64,000 nucleotides of DNA from Thermobifida cellulosilytica TB100 (GTDB taxonomy: Bacteria > Actinomycetota > Actinomycetes > Streptosporangiales > Streptosporangiaceae), in NCBI RefSeq assembly GCF_001517975.1, contig NZ_KQ950180.1:131722-195721 (forward strand), given 5' to 3'. Made by a program: the position numbers and the translations under genes. The notes below the pieces were generated by a model that was given only the letters and a program-made list of their open reading frames with translations, had not been told where the DNA came from and ran no database searches. Positions within the stretch are counted from its first letter, which is position 1. Every line of letters begins with the position of its first letter. Shown one piece after another: positions 28,188-37,738 of the stretch.

Positions 28188-28375
28188 TCCTGGACCGCCG
28201 TCTCGCCGGTCGGGGAGACGCGCGCGGGAAGCAGTTCGGCGAGCAGTCCGGAGTTTTCGGGGGCGCCCAGCGCCTCCCGCAGTTGACCGATTCGTGCGGC
28301 CATCGGCAGAGGGGAGCCTTTGGGCTCAGGGAACACAGCCATCGGGGTCTCACAATTCTCCGGTTCCGGGGACAC
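28148..28375 (-). CDS. RiPP precursor peptide with four tandem aromatic-X-X motifs
   Basis: This is a 75-residue peptide (GTG start), or 64 residues if translation begins at ATG 28342. The leader contains a helical, leucine-rich stretch (MAARIGQLREALGAPENSG, then LLAELLPARV). After PTGETAVQE the last 12 residues are exactly WSD-WVQ-FTQ-WYE: four consecutive aromatic-X-X triplets, with Asp, Gln, Gln, Glu as third residues, ending at the stop. That is the motif modified by three-residue-cyclophane-forming radical SAM enzymes. Its stop lies inside the start region of the radical SAM gene. TAGACT 5 nt before GTG 28375 would give a leaderless mRNA. Cys8 of the long form is the only cysteine. Confidence 0.8.
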   Translation of the reverse strand: MSPEPENCETPMAVFPEPKGSPLPMAARIGQLREALGAPENSGLLAELLPARVSPTGETAVQEWSDWVQFTQWYE

Positions 28376-28593
28376 CGTTCAGTCTAGGTCCCGGTGCCGC
28401 AGCGCAGAAGGTCAAGGCCCGAAGAAATTTTCTCCAGAGGATTTTTCATTCTTTTTGATGAAGATCTCCGAGGACGCGCCGGGGCGCGGGCCCCGGCGGA
28501 GGGGCGGGGACGGCGGCCCGCACGGCCGGGGCGGGCGGCGCCGGACTCAGTACTCTTGGACCGTCGCCCCGAACGCCGTGGAGGAGAGCCGGG

Positions 28594-28950
28594 TTGTCCC
28601 CCGAACAGCACCGTCCCGAGCCCGCCGACCGCCGCTCCCCGGCGGGGGAGCCGTCCGCCCCCGGAGCGTCCCGTCTGCGCCGCACGGTCGAGGAGCGCAG
28701 CGCGGTCCCGCTGCTGGTCCTGCACAACGCACCCAGGTGGGTGCTGCCGGTGGCGGTGGTCGGGGTGTTCTTCTCCGGCCTGCTGCTGCCCGGGATCGCG
28801 GGCGCGCTGCTGCTGGTGCTGCTGGCCGCCTTCTTCGCCTGGCTGGGCTACCTGGCCTGGCCCCGGCTGTCGGGGGCCGAGCGGGCCATGCGGTGCGCGG
28901 TGGTGGCGGTGCTGCTCGGCCTCGGGGTGCTCCAGTCCGGGATGTTTTGA
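28594..28950 (+). CDS. Small membrane protein of unknown function
   Basis: This 118-residue protein has a hydrophilic Pro/Arg-rich N-terminus (about 40 residues) followed by closely packed hydrophobic helices (VLPVAVVGVFFSGLLLPGIAGALLLVLLAAFFAWLGYLAW, then CAVVAVLLGLGVLQSG). TTG start with a strong GGAGGAG 6 nt upstream. Small proteins of this form are conserved beside zinc-uptake genes in some actinomycetes, as I recall, but I cannot assign a function. Its 3' end overlaps the Zur box by three bases. Confidence 0.7.
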   Translation: MSPEQHRPEPADRRSPAGEPSAPGASRLRRTVEERSAVPLLVLHNAPRWVLPVAVVGVFFSGLLLPGIAGALLLVLLAAFFAWLGYLAWPRLSGAERAMRCAVVAVLLGLGVLQSGMF

Positions 28951-28962
28951 CAATCATTTTCG
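28948..28962. promoter_or_regulatory. Zur box in front of znuC
   Basis: TGACAAT-C-ATTTTCG fits the actinobacterial Zur consensus (TGAAAATGATTTTCA-like), with 5 of 7 arm positions symmetrical. TTGACA (28947-28952) inside it serves as a -35, and GACACT 17 bases on is a weak -10, 6 nt before the znuC start. Zinc-bound Zur, encoded in the same operon, would block the promoter. Confidence 0.7.
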
Positions 28963-28981
28963 TTTTCGCGACACTGGAGTA

Positions 28982-29803
28982 GTGTCGTCATCCACACAGC
29001 CCGCCGCACCCGCCGCACCCGTCGTTCCCGCCTTCGCCGCGCACGACGTCGTCGTGTCCTACGACCGCAGACCCGTGGTGCGCGGCGTCTCCTTCGAGAT
29101 CGCCCCGGGCGAGACCGTCGCCGTCATGGGCCCCAACGGGTCGGGCAAGTCCACCCTGACCCGCGCCCTGCTCGGCCTGGTCCCGCTCACCTCCGGCCGG
29201 GTCTCGATCTGCGGCACCCCGCTGCGCCGCTTCCGCGACTGGGCGCGCATCGGGTACGTGCCGCAGCGGCTGTCCGTGGGCGGCGGCGTCCCCGCGACCG
29301 TGCGCGAGGTGGTGGCCTCCGGCCGGATCAACCGGCGCCGCCGGTTCCGTCCCGCCTCCGCGCGGGACCGCGCGGCCGTCTCCGACGCCCTGGCCGCCGT
29401 GGGCCTGCTCGACCGCGCCGACGACTCCGTGTACGGCCTCTCCGGCGGCCAGCAGCAGCGCGTGCTCATCGCGCGCGCCCTGGCCGGGGAGCCCGACATC
29501 TTCGTCATGGACGAGCCCATGGCCGGCGTCGACGCCGCCAACCAGCAGGCGCTGGCCCGCACCCTGGAGGCGCTGTCGCAGCGGGGGGCCACCGTCCTGC
29601 TGGTCCTGCACGAACTCGGCCCGCTCCAGCCGCTGATCGGCCGCGCGCTCACCCTGGACAACGGCACGCTGGTCGGCGACGGCGCGCCGCACTCCCCCGA
29701 GGGCGACTGCGCCGCTCCCGGCCACGACCACGTCCACCCGCACGCCGACGCCGACCGGAGGCCGTCGGCCCTCCCCGTCGTCGAGGTCCCCCGCAGTGCC
29801 TGA
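28982..29803 (+). CDS. znuC: Zinc ABC transporter ATP-binding protein
   Basis: This 273-residue ABC ATPase energises zinc import. It has Walker A GPNGSGKST, Q-loop YVPQRLS, signature LSGGQQQR, Walker B IFVMDEP and the switch His in LLVLHELG. The C-terminal 40 residues are His/Asp-rich (HDHVHPHADAD), a plausible zinc-binding tail. GTG start; the -10 lies about 6 nt upstream, so the mRNA may be leaderless. It is followed by an overlapping permease gene and by zur, and preceded by a Zur box. The metal specificity is inferred from this context. Confidence 0.92.
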   Translation: MSSSTQPAAPAAPVVPAFAAHDVVVSYDRRPVVRGVSFEIAPGETVAVMGPNGSGKSTLTRALLGLVPLTSGRVSICGTPLRRFRDWARIGYVPQRLSVGGGVPATVREVVASGRINRRRRFRPASARDRAAVSDALAAVGLLDRADDSVYGLSGGQQQRVLIARALAGEPDIFVMDEPMAGVDAANQQALARTLEALSQRGATVLLVLHELGPLQPLIGRALTLDNGTLVGDGAPHSPEGDCAAPGHDHVHPHADADRRPSALPVVEVPRSA

Positions 29804-30689
29804 GATCCTCCAACTCGACTTCATGGTCCGCGCCCTCGTGGCCTCCGCGCTGGTGGGCCTGACCGCCCCGGTCATCGGGGTCTTCCTGGTGCAGCGCCGC
29901 CTGGCCCTGCTGGGCGACGGGATCGGGCACGTCGCCCTGACCGGCGTGGGCCTGGGGTTCCTCACGGGCAACTCCCCGGTGCTGACCGCACTGGTCGTCT
30001 CCGCCCTCGGGGCGGTCCTCATCGAGCTGGTGCGCACCCACACCCGCACCAGCGGCGACCTCGCCCTGGCGCTGCTGTTCTACGGCGGCATCGCCGGGGG
30101 TGTGTTCCTGACCGGGCTGGCCCCGGGGGTCAACAGCGCCGATCTCACGTCCTTCCTGTTCGGCTCGGTCAGCACGGTGAGCGAGGAGGACGTGCTCGTG
30201 GTCGCCCTCCTGGCCGCGGCCGTCCTCGCGGTGATGGGCTACTTCGGGCGGGAGCTGTTCGTCCTGTGCCAGGACGAGGAGGTGGCCCGCGCGCACGGGC
30301 TCCCGGTGCGCCTGCTGAGCACGGTGATCGCGGTCGTCGCGGCGGTCACCGTGGTCCTGGCCATGCGGGTCGTGGGGGTGCTGCTGGTCAGCGCCCTGAT
30401 GGTGGTGCCGGTGGCCGCGGCCCAGCAGCTCGCCCGCAGCTTCCGGGCCACCGTGTGCCTGTCCGTGCTGCTCGGCGTGCTCGCCGCCCTGACCGGGCTG
30501 TCCACCGCGTTCTACACCGACACCGCCCCGGGCGCCGCCATCGTGCTGGTCGCGATCGCGGTGTTCGTCGCGGCCGCGGGAGGCGGGATCCTGCTGCGCG
30601 GCAGGCGGTCCCGCATCACCCCGGAGGAGGTTTCCCCGCCCGCGGTGGGTACCATTTCCGGGACCGATCCCGGGAGCGTTTCGTCATGA
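29796..30689 (+). CDS. znuB: Zinc ABC transporter permease
   Basis: This 297-residue ABC-3 family permease has about eight membrane helices. Its start GTG overlaps the znuC stop by 8 bases, and its stop overlaps the zur start (ATGA). Family features are QRRLALLGDGIGHVALTGVGLGF, the cytoplasmic coupling helix that contacts the ATPase, and the later VLLVSALMVVPVAAAQQLARSF segment. The C-terminal tail is cytoplasmic and Arg-rich. It forms the membrane channel of the zinc importer with ZnuC. No substrate-binding protein gene (znuA) is adjacent. Confidence 0.93.
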   Translation: MPEILQLDFMVRALVASALVGLTAPVIGVFLVQRRLALLGDGIGHVALTGVGLGFLTGNSPVLTALVVSALGAVLIELVRTHTRTSGDLALALLFYGGIAGGVFLTGLAPGVNSADLTSFLFGSVSTVSEEDVLVVALLAAAVLAVMGYFGRELFVLCQDEEVARAHGLPVRLLSTVIAVVAAVTVVLAMRVVGVLLVSALMVVPVAAAQQLARSFRATVCLSVLLGVLAALTGLSTAFYTDTAPGAAIVLVAIAVFVAAAGGGILLRGRRSRITPEEVSPPAVGTISGTDPGSVSS

Positions 30690-31075
30690 GTACACGTCGC
30701 GAGACCGTCCGTCAGGCGCTGCACCGGAGCAGCGGCTTCCGCAGCGCCCAGGATCTCTACGCCACTCTGCGGGCCGACGGCGCCAAGATCGGACTGACCA
30801 CCGTCTACCGGGCCCTACAGGCTCTCACCGACGCGGGCGAGGTCGACGTCCTGATGACCGACGAGGGCGAGGCCGTCTACCGGGCCTGCGCCACCCCGAC
30901 CCACCACCACCACCTGGTCTGCCGCTCCTGCGGCAAGGCCGTGGAGATCGAGGGGCCGGCGGTGGAGAGCTGGGCGGACGAACTGGCCGCCCAGCACGGC
31001 TTCGTCGACCTCACCCACACGCTGGAGCTGTTCGGCACCTGCTCCGACTGCGCGGCCTCCCGGTCGCAGGACTGA
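30686..31075 (+). CDS. zur: Fur-family regulator, zinc uptake regulator Zur
   Basis: This 129-residue Fur-family repressor has the N-terminal winged helix TRRETVRQALHRSSGFRSAQDLYATLRADGAKIGLTTVYRALQALTDAG. The dimerisation domain holds PTHHHHLVCRSCGKAVE (His cluster and first CxxC) and ELFGTCSDCAAS (second CxxC of the structural zinc site). Linkage to znuCB and to a Zur box, rather than iron or peroxide genes, makes it Zur. ATG overlaps the znuB stop by 4 bases, so it is autoregulated as the third gene of its own operon. Confidence 0.92.
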   Translation: MSTRRETVRQALHRSSGFRSAQDLYATLRADGAKIGLTTVYRALQALTDAGEVDVLMTDEGEAVYRACATPTHHHHLVCRSCGKAVEIEGPAVESWADELAAQHGFVDLTHTLELFGTCSDCAASRSQD

Positions 31076-31087
31076 CCCGGCGGCGCC

Positions 31088-31891
31088 TCAGCGCCGGACG
31101 AGCGGCTCCAGGTGGGGACGCTTGGGCTGGAGCCCGTCGCCCGAGGAGCGGCCGGTCAGCCGCCGGTGGATCCACGGCACCAGGTGCTGGCGCGCCCACA
31201 CCAGGTCCTCCTGGCGGGCCCGCCGCCAGGGCTGCGGCGGCTCCGGGGGCCAGGGCTCGTCCCAGTTCCCCTCGGCCGGCACACCGAGCACCTCGCACAC
31301 CCGCAGCGCCAGCCTGCGGTGCGCCTCCGCGGACAGGTGCAGCCGGTCGCTGCTCCAGGCCCGGCGGTCCTGGAAGATCTTCATGCTCCACAGGTCCACC
31401 ACCGCGCAGCCGTAGCGGTCGGCGATGGCGCGCAGGTGCATGTTGTAGGTCGCGACCTTGCCCCGCAGGTGCTTCATGACCGGCTGGAACCCGGTGTCGA
31501 ACCCGGTGAAGACCACCACGTCCGCCCCTGCGTCGCGGAGTCTGCGCACCCCCGTCTCGAAGGCGTCGGCGAGCGCGTCGGGGTCCGATCCGGGGCGCAG
31601 GATGTCGTTGCCGCCCCCGCAGAGGGTGACCAGGTCCGGGCGGAGTTCCACCGCGCGGGGCAACTGCTCGGTGAGGATCTGGCGCAGCAGCTTGCCGCGC
31701 ACGGCCAGGTTGGCGTAGCGCAGCTCGCCCGTGTGCTGGGCCAGGTGTTCGGCGAAGCGGTCCGCCCAGCCGCGGTAGCGGCCGCGGGGGGTGTCCGCGC
31801 TGTCCGGGTAGGGGTCGTCGAGGCCCTCGGTGAAGCTGTCGCCGAGGGCCACGTAGGAGAGGATGTCCTTCCCGATCTGAAAGCCGCTCAT
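31088..31891 (-). CDS. SGNH/GDSL-family hydrolase (copy 1)
   Basis: This 267-residue esterase/lipase-fold enzyme has block I YVALGDSFTEGLDDPYP with the nucleophile Ser, block III LCGGGNDILRPG with the oxyanion Asn, and block V SDRLHLSAEAHRRLA with the Asp-x-x-His pair. There is no signal peptide, so it acts in the cytoplasm. It is paralogous to the gene 117 bases upstream on the same strand, sharing RYANLAVRGKLLRQ and a C-terminal WIHRRLTGRSSGD. It has its own start region with AT-rich sequence upstream. The substrate is unknown; actinobacterial relatives are annotated as lipases. Confidence 0.88.
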   Translation of the reverse strand: MSGFQIGKDILSYVALGDSFTEGLDDPYPDSADTPRGRYRGWADRFAEHLAQHTGELRYANLAVRGKLLRQILTEQLPRAVELRPDLVTLCGGGNDILRPGSDPDALADAFETGVRRLRDAGADVVVFTGFDTGFQPVMKHLRGKVATYNMHLRAIADRYGCAVVDLWSMKIFQDRRAWSSDRLHLSAEAHRRLALRVCEVLGVPAEGNWDEPWPPEPPQPWRRARQEDLVWARQHLVPWIHRRLTGRSSGDGLQPKRPHLEPLVRR

Positions 31892-32008
31892 GGTAGACGA
31901 TGATGCATCGCGAATCCATGGTTACGCGACAGTAAGTTTCGGGACCGCCGACTCTTGTCGGACTCCTCACACCGTTCCCGGCGGGCCGCGGTGCGGCGCG
32001 GACCCGGC

Positions 32009-32809
32009 TCAGCCGCTCGCTTCGAACTGCTCCTCGGGCCGGTACTTCTCCAGGTCGGGGCGCTTGGCGGTGACCGAGTCGCCGGAGGAGCGGCCGGTCA
32101 GCCGCCGGTGGACCCACGGCGCCAGGTGCTCGCGCACCCAGCGCGCGTCCTCGCGCAGCGCCCGCGACCGCGGCAGCGGCTCCGCCTCGGGCCAGGGCTC
32201 GTCCCAGCGCTCCTGTGTGGGCACGCCGAGCACCTCGCACACCCGCAGCGCCAGCCTGCGGTGGCCCTCCGCGGACAGGTGCAGCCGGTCGGCGTCCCAG
32301 GCCCGCGGATCGGTCAGCACCGCCATGGACCACTGGTCGACCAGGTGGCAGCCGTGCCGGTCGGCGATGGCGCGGATGTTGAGGTAGTAGCGGGCGAACC
32401 GGCCGATGAGCCCCCGCATGTACCCGGTGGAGATGTTGACGCCGGTGAACAGCACCACCTCGGCGCCGACCGCGCGCAGCCTGCGCACCCCGATCTCCAG
32501 GGCGCGCGCCAGCCGGTCGGGGTCGCCGCCCGGCCGCAGCAGGTCGTTGCCGCCCGCGCTCAGCGTCGCCAGGGTGGGGCGCAGCTCCACCGCGCGGGGC
32601 AACTGCTCCTCCATCACCTGGCGCAGCAGCTTGCCGCGCACGGCCAGGTTGGCGTAGCGCACCTGGCCCGAGTACCGCGCCAGGTGCGCGGCGAAGCGGT
32701 CCGCCCAGCCGCGCGGCGTGCCGTCGGGGTACCAGTCGCCCACGCCCTCGGTGAAGCTGTCGCCGACGGCCACGTAGTCGACCGGGATCCCGGGGCCGAT
32801 CGCGCCCAT
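32009..32809 (-). CDS. SGNH/GDSL-family hydrolase (copy 2)
   Basis: This 266-residue paralogue of the neighbouring hydrolase has block I YVAVGDSFTEGVGDWYP, block III LSAGGNDLLRPGGD and block V ADRLHLSAEGHRRLA. It is cytoplasmic, without a signal peptide. Its ATG overlaps the uppS stop by one base (TGATG), making it the third gene of a recO-uppS-hydrolase operon. Copy 1 lies downstream with its own probable promoter, so the pair looks like a tandem duplication later separated in regulation. A weak CCGAC-TCTT-GTCGG hairpin (31948-31961) lies in the gap. Substrate unknown. Confidence 0.88.
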   Translation of the reverse strand: MGAIGPGIPVDYVAVGDSFTEGVGDWYPDGTPRGWADRFAAHLARYSGQVRYANLAVRGKLLRQVMEEQLPRAVELRPTLATLSAGGNDLLRPGGDPDRLARALEIGVRRLRAVGAEVVLFTGVNISTGYMRGLIGRFARYYLNIRAIADRHGCHLVDQWSMAVLTDPRAWDADRLHLSAEGHRRLALRVCEVLGVPTQERWDEPWPEAEPLPRSRALREDARWVREHLAPWVHRRLTGRSSGDSVTAKRPDLEKYRPEEQFEASG

Positions 32810-33657
32810 CAGCGCTCCCCCGCGTCCGCGGAGGACGGCGGCGGTTCCACCGGGTTGGGTTCGGCTCCCCCGTAGCGGCGGTCCCGGCTGGCGTAGATCT
32901 CGCAGGCGTGCCAGAAGTGCCGCCGGTCGAAGTCGGGCCAGAGCGTGTCGAGGAACACGAACTCCGCGTAGGAGGACTGCCAGAGCAGGAAGTTGGAGAA
33001 GCGCTGCTCGCCCGAGGAGCGCACGAACAGGTCCACGTCGGGGATGTCCGGCTGGTACAGGTAGCGGGCGAGCGTGGCCTCGGTGACCCGCTTCGGGTCG
33101 AGGCGGCCCGCGGCGACGTCGCGGGCCAGCGCGGCGGCGGCGTCGGCGATCTCGGCGCGGCCCCCGTAGTTGACGCAGAACTGAAGGGTGAGCTTGGTGT
33201 TGTGCTTGGTCAGCTCCTCGGCGTCGGCGAGCTCCTTGATGACGCTCTTCCACAGCCGCCCCTGCCGGCCCGCCCAGCGCACCCGGACGCCGCGCGCGTG
33301 CAGTTCGTCGCGGCGGCGGCGGATCACGTCGCGGTTGAAGCCCATGAGGAAGCGCACCTCGTCGGGCGAGCGCTTCCAGTTCTCGGTGGAGAAGGCGTAG
33401 GCGGACAGGTAGGGCACGCCCAGCTCCAGCGCCCCCTCGATCACGTCGAAGAGGGAGGACTCGCCCGCCTTGTGGCCCTCGGTGCGGGGCAGCCCGCGCT
33501 GCTTGGCCCACCGGCCGTTGCCGTCCATGACGATGGCCACGTGGCGGGGGATCAGCTCCCGGGGCAGTTCGGGGGGCCGGGCGCCGCTGGGGTGCGGTCG
33601 CGGCGGGACCGGCTCCTGTCGGGCGGTCCGGGACGAGAAGGCGGTGTTGGGACTCAC
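32809..33657 (-). CDS. uppS: Isoprenyl transferase (undecaprenyl diphosphate synthase family)
   Basis: This 282-residue cis-prenyltransferase builds long-chain polyprenyl diphosphates for cell-wall lipid carriers. It has [24 protein letters not shown] with catalytic Asp45, [34 protein letters not shown], and the substrate/metal-binding [30 protein letters not shown]. The first 35 residues are a Pro/Arg-rich extension common in actinobacteria. GTG 33657 overlaps the recO stop by 4 bases. Actinobacteria often have two or more paralogues of differing chain length, so undecaprenyl versus decaprenyl output is not settled. Confidence 0.94.
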   Translation of the reverse strand: MSPNTAFSSRTARQEPVPPRPHPSGARPPELPRELIPRHVAIVMDGNGRWAKQRGLPRTEGHKAGESSLFDVIEGALELGVPYLSAYAFSTENWKRSPDEVRFLMGFNRDVIRRRRDELHARGVRVRWAGRQGRLWKSVIKELADAEELTKHNTKLTLQFCVNYGGRAEIADAAAALARDVAAGRLDPKRVTEATLARYLYQPDIPDVDLFVRSSGEQRFSNFLLWQSSYAEFVFLDTLWPDFDRRHFWHACEIYASRDRRYGGAEPNPVEPPPSSADAGER

Positions 33658-34385
33658 GCACGCTCCACAAGGCGCAAAGATCGGATTCCGTTCTCCAGGT
33701 GCCACTGGAGGTAGGCGGCCACCAGGCCGCTGCACTCGGTGCGGTCGCGCTCGGCACTGGCCTCGGCGGTCTCCCAGTCGCCCCGCAGCAGCGCGGCCAT
33801 CAGCGCCACCGCCGCGGGGGACGGTTTCACCGTGCCTGCGGGACGGCACAGCGAGCACACCATACCCCCGGCGTGCACCGCGAAGTCCCGGTGCGGGCCC
33901 TGCGAGCCGCAGCGGGCACATTCTTCCAAAGCCGGGGCATACCCGGCGACAGCGAGGGAGCGCAGCAGGTAGGCGTCGAGGACCAGGCGGGGCTCCCGGA
34001 CCCCCTCGGCGAGCGTGCGCAGCCCGCCCCACAGCAGCAGGAACTGCCGCAGCGACGGGTCCTTCTCCACGCTCACGATCTTCTCCGCCGTCTCCAGCAT
34101 CGCGGTTCCGGCGGTGTAGCGCGGATAGTCGGCGACCAGGACGCCGCCGTAGGCGTGCAGGGTGTCGGCCTGGGTGACCACGTCCAGGTTCCTGCCGGTG
34201 TAGAGCTGCAAGTCGACGTGGCTGAACGGCTCCAGGCGCGCACCGAAGCGGGACTTGGTACGGCGGACTCCCTTGCCGACCGCGCGGACCAGCCCGGTAC
34301 GCCGGGTGAGCAGGGTCACAATGCGGTCGGCCTCACCCAGTTTCTGGGTGCGCAGGACGATGCCCTCGTCGCGGTAGAGGCTCAC
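33654..34385 (-). CDS. recO: DNA repair protein RecO
   Basis: This 243-residue recombination mediator helps load RecA at gaps in the RecFOR pathway. The N-terminal OB-fold is [48 protein letters not shown]. The helical core follows, with a zinc finger [29 protein letters not shown] 34385 gives the family-typical N-terminus, while the longer frame to 34454 is unlikely. It overlaps uppS by 4 bases, as in other actinobacteria. Confidence 0.94.
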   Translation of the reverse strand: MSLYRDEGIVLRTQKLGEADRIVTLLTRRTGLVRAVGKGVRRTKSRFGARLEPFSHVDLQLYTGRNLDVVTQADTLHAYGGVLVADYPRYTAGTAMLETAEKIVSVEKDPSLRQFLLLWGGLRTLAEGVREPRLVLDAYLLRSLAVAGYAPALEECARCGSQGPHRDFAVHAGGMVCSLCRPAGTVKPSPAAVALMAALLRGDWETAEASAERDRTECSGLVAAYLQWHLENGIRSLRLVERA

Positions 34386-34512
34386 TCTCCCATTGTCGCC
34401 GACGCCCTCCACCAGGGCGACCCCGACACCTTTCCCGGATCCGGTCATCGACAACCATGGAACGGATATCGACTGAGTAACACTTTAAGCGCTATTTTCG
34501 TCTACGATCATC

Positions 34513-34549
34513 CCCCAAGGCAGGAGAATCCGACATCCGACCCTTGGGG
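34513..34549 (+). promoter_or_regulatory. 5'-leader stem-loop before the CAP-domain gene
   Basis: CCCCAAGG and CCTTGGGG form perfect 8-base arms around a 21-base loop. It lies between a -10-like TACGAT (34503-34508) and the CAP gene start at 34576, so it would be in the leader RNA. I do not recognise a known riboswitch fold. Function is speculative. Confidence 0.3.
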
Positions 34550-34575
34550 TCCCGCACACGAACGGAGGCAGGCGA

Positions 34576-35424
34576 ATGCCCGAGGACGAGCTGCCCTCAC
34601 GCAGCTCCCGGTCGCATCGGCGCCGCGCCCACTCCCGGAAACGACGCGCTTCCCGTCCCCGCCGCCGCTGGCGCGGCCCACTGATCGCCGCCGTGGTCTC
34701 CGTCCCCGTGGGGCTGGCCCTGGCCGCCGTCCTGCTGCTCGGCTCGGTGACGCTGCCCAACGGCGACCCGCTCGCCCACGCGCCCGACTCACTGCTCCCC
34801 AACGACGCCCTGCCCACCGAGTTCTTCCCCGCGACCGAACCGTCGCAGGGGGCCGCGGAGCCCTCCGCCGCGCCCTCTCCGACCGTCCGGGCCGAGCAGC
34901 GGCTCGACGGGGTGGAGACCCGGGCCGAGGTGAGCAACTCCGGCGGCGAGGGCTCGTCCTCCGGGGGCGGCTCCGGCTCCGGTTCCGGCGGCTCCGGGGG
35001 AGGCCGCGGCGGGTCGGGCGGCGAGGGCTCGTCGTCCTCCGGCGGCTCCACCGGGTCCATGACCACGTTGAGCGCCCAGGTCTTCCAGCTGGTCAACGAG
35101 GAGCGTGCGGAGGCGGGCTGTCCTCCGGTCCGCGCGGACGACCGGCTGACCGCCGCCGCCCAGTTGCACAGCGAGGACATGGACCGCAACAACTACATGT
35201 CCCACACGAGCCTGGACGGCCGCTCCCCCGCCGACCGCGCCCGGGCCCAGGGCTACACCGCCTGGTCCGGTGAGAACGTCGCCAAGGGCCAGCGCGCCGA
35301 AGAGGTCATGCGCGACTGGATGAACAGCCCTGGCCACCGCCAGAACATCCTCAACTGCAACAACCGCGCCCTGGGCGTGGGCGAGTCCAACGGCGCCTGG
35401 ACCCAGATGTTCGGCCGGGAGTGA
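34576..35424 (+). CDS. CAP-domain (SCP/YkwD-like) extracellular protein
   Basis: This 282-residue protein has an Arg-rich cytoplasmic N-terminus, one membrane or signal helix (about 35-57, LIAAVVSVPVGLALAAVLLLGSV), a Ser/Gly-rich linker (about 120-160) and a C-terminal CAP domain. The CAP motifs are FQLVNEERAEAGCPPV, AAAQLHSEDMDRNNYMSHTSLDGRSPADRARAQGY, WSGENVAKG, and MNSPGHRQNILN with the paired His/Glu site. The bacterial CAP domain is extracellular and its function is poorly defined. It is transcribed divergently from recO and ended by a 20-base-arm hairpin. Confidence 0.9.
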   Translation: MPEDELPSRSSRSHRRRAHSRKRRASRPRRRWRGPLIAAVVSVPVGLALAAVLLLGSVTLPNGDPLAHAPDSLLPNDALPTEFFPATEPSQGAAEPSAAPSPTVRAEQRLDGVETRAEVSNSGGEGSSSGGGSGSGSGGSGGGRGGSGGEGSSSSGGSTGSMTTLSAQVFQLVNEERAEAGCPPVRADDRLTAAAQLHSEDMDRNNYMSHTSLDGRSPADRARAQGYTAWSGENVAKGQRAEEVMRDWMNSPGHRQNILNCNNRALGVGESNGAWTQMFGRE

Positions 35425-35466
35425 CCGCCGCCGCGTCCGGCGGCGCCACCGGTCCGGTGAACGCGA

Positions 35467-35510
35467 ACGGCCGGGCGCGGTGCGGGAAGCCCCGCACCGC
35501 GCCCGGCCGT
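35467..35510. terminator. Bidirectional hairpin terminator
   Basis: Perfect 20-base arms surround the tetraloop AAGC. It sits between the convergent CAP-domain and leuA genes, 10 nt before the leuA stop. Confidence 0.82.
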
Positions 35511-35520
35511 CGTCGTGGGA

Positions 35521-37738
<2,218 letters not shown>

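Noticed and set aside
28148-28375. FxsA-type or lasso/lanthipeptide precursor
   Set aside because: No C-terminal FxS motif, no lasso cyclase or LanM-type gene, and no Ser/Thr/Cys-rich core; the aromatic-X-X pattern fits cyclophane enzymes better.
34513-34549. Possible c-di-AMP (ydaO-type) riboswitch before the CAP-domain gene
   Set aside because: Wall-associated genes in actinobacteria are often under ydaO control, but the 190-base leader lacks the motifs I would expect; only a simple stem-loop is seen.
34921-35058. Gly/Ser repeat tract in the CAP-domain gene as a repeat element or CRISPR-like array
   Set aside because: It is an irregular coding linker (Gly/Ser codons) without equal repeats or spacers. 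No CRISPR array was seen anywhere in the window.
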